Shown here one piece after another: positions 63,243 through 64,000 of a stretch of DNA of 64,000 bases (position 1 is its first letter; every line of letters begins with the position of its first letter). Below the pieces are notes generated by a model that saw only the letters and a list, made by a program, of their open reading frames with translations, had not been told where the DNA came from and did not search any database. Location: positions 1,730,501 through 1,794,500 of the forward strand of contig JBBDHG010000127.1 of assembly GCA_037951165.1 (NCBI GenBank). Reading direction: 5' to 3'. Origin of the DNA: Lophius americanus (Eukaryota > Chordata > Actinopteri > Lophiiformes > Lophiidae). Both the position numbers and the translations under genes were made by a program.

Positions 63243-64000
63243 GTAAGGCCCAATTTTTTTTCCTCCTCACAAAATGTATGAGGCCCTCCTGCATTTTTGG
63301 CATGCATCAGGGAAATGCCATATTTGTCAAATTACTCTTGGAATACGGTGTCTCTTTTCTTACTGTTTTTTTTCTCTCTCTTGATGTGAAGAGGCTTATG
63401 GGGTGAAATATTGTACGTTTGCTTATTCTCATACATTAAAATGGCTTTATGTGTAAAAATAAAAACTTAGGGCAGTTCAGACAGAAAGCAGAAACAGCGA
63501 TATAAAGTAGCTGTTCTGTACAAACAATGGTTGAGGAACCCAATAAGTCTGATCAGAAGAGTCAGAGCGGATATGTGGATTATGAAATTATTATTTCAGT
63601 CAAATTACAGGTAAGTACATACATGCATCTTGTTTATTTTGTTAGATTAGATATCCCTTACTTTTGTGCAACATATGTGTTAGGGATCAACAAGGATTTT
63701 CAAATATTCATTGAATTAAAAAAGCGATTGGTATAATTTAATCCCGTTTTGCCAAAGAAATGCCCTTTATTTTTTTCACTGGCGCATTGTTGTAATGCAA
63801 AAGCACTGCCAGCAGGTGGCAGCAATGTTTCTTCAGGCTGTTCACAAAAGGCTTTTAACAAAATGAGTACATGTATCATCACTGGTAAATGATAAAACCC
63901 TCAAGCAAGGGAAAAACAGAATACAGCTGTCAAAAAGTTTGGTTTGGAACTCATTTAAAGGAATAAAGGAAAATGAGGTGAACTGATTATCATAAGAGAG
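63243..64000 (+). other. stag2: stag2 intron reaching the window end
   Basis: The exon ending at 63242 stops two bases into a codon. No downstream stretch in the window gives the expected continuation of STAG2 with a usable acceptor, so the next exon is taken to lie past 64000. Confidence 0.6.

Noticed and set aside
63527..63611. ATG-led frame ending at a GTAAGT, possible next stag2 exon
   Set aside because: The protein does not match STAG2 and an upstream acceptor that fits the pending codon phase is not clear.
1..64000. CRISPR arrays, operons, phage or bacterial defence genes
   Set aside because: The window is intron-containing vertebrate DNA; no such structure is present.

Overview
This is vertebrate, almost certainly teleost fish, nuclear DNA. 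It is AT-rich and intron-rich. All five complete host genes and the one partial host gene have clear vertebrate orthologues with GT-AG introns. The repeats are of fish type: L2-like LINE 3' ends with ATT tails, a degenerate Tc1 transposase, a tRNA-headed SINE and hAT-like termini. The 4E-BP gene is the fish 'eif4ebp3l' form. The species cannot be fixed from sequence alone.

Layout, left to right. 1-4100: no supportable gene. 4105-4545: dead Tc1 transposase fragment. 5010-8423, minus: eif4ebp3l, three coding exons, 112 aa. 8.7-15.9 kb: intergenic, with a 1.5 kb L2-like LINE fragment, microsatellites and a 17-base G run. 15.9-29.5 kb, plus: acsl4, one probable noncoding exon and 14 coding exons, 712 aa. 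29.5-31.1 kb, minus: nxt2, four exons, 143 aa, tail-to-tail with acsl4 (poly(A) signals 21 bases apart). 31.1-31.6 kb: compact head-to-head promoter shared by nxt2 and psmd10. 31.6-35.8 kb, plus: psmd10 (gankyrin), five exons, 226 aa. 35.8-40.1 kb: intergenic, repeat remnants. 40.1-46.6 kb, plus: xiap, a noncoding first exon and seven coding exons, 466 aa, BIR1-BIR2-BIR3-UBA-RING. 46.9 kb to the window end, plus: stag2, a noncoding first exon and 26 coding exons seen (968 codons), continuing beyond 64000.

The host genes act in separate processes: translational control (4E-BP), arachidonate activation (ACSL4), mRNA export (NXT2), 26S proteasome assembly (PSMD10), apoptosis inhibition (XIAP) and cohesin (STAG2). 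They do not form one pathway. They sit together by old synteny: human NXT2/ACSL4 (convergent) and XIAP/STAG2 (tandem) lie on the X in the same relative arrangements, and PSMD10 is also X-linked.

I found no previously undescribed multi-gene system. The points most worth a second look are: an anonymous ~350 bp dispersed repeat in three copies; a pair of related hAT-like elements; a set of perfect hairpins with 12-20 bp arms; a 27-base exact inverted match 3.6 kb apart; a four-codon uORF overlapping the stag2 start as ATGA; a Trp-to-His change in the XIAP BIR3 groove; and the two shared gene boundaries around nxt2. All exon joins were read by eye from splice signals, frame continuity and family homology; none is supported by transcript data.
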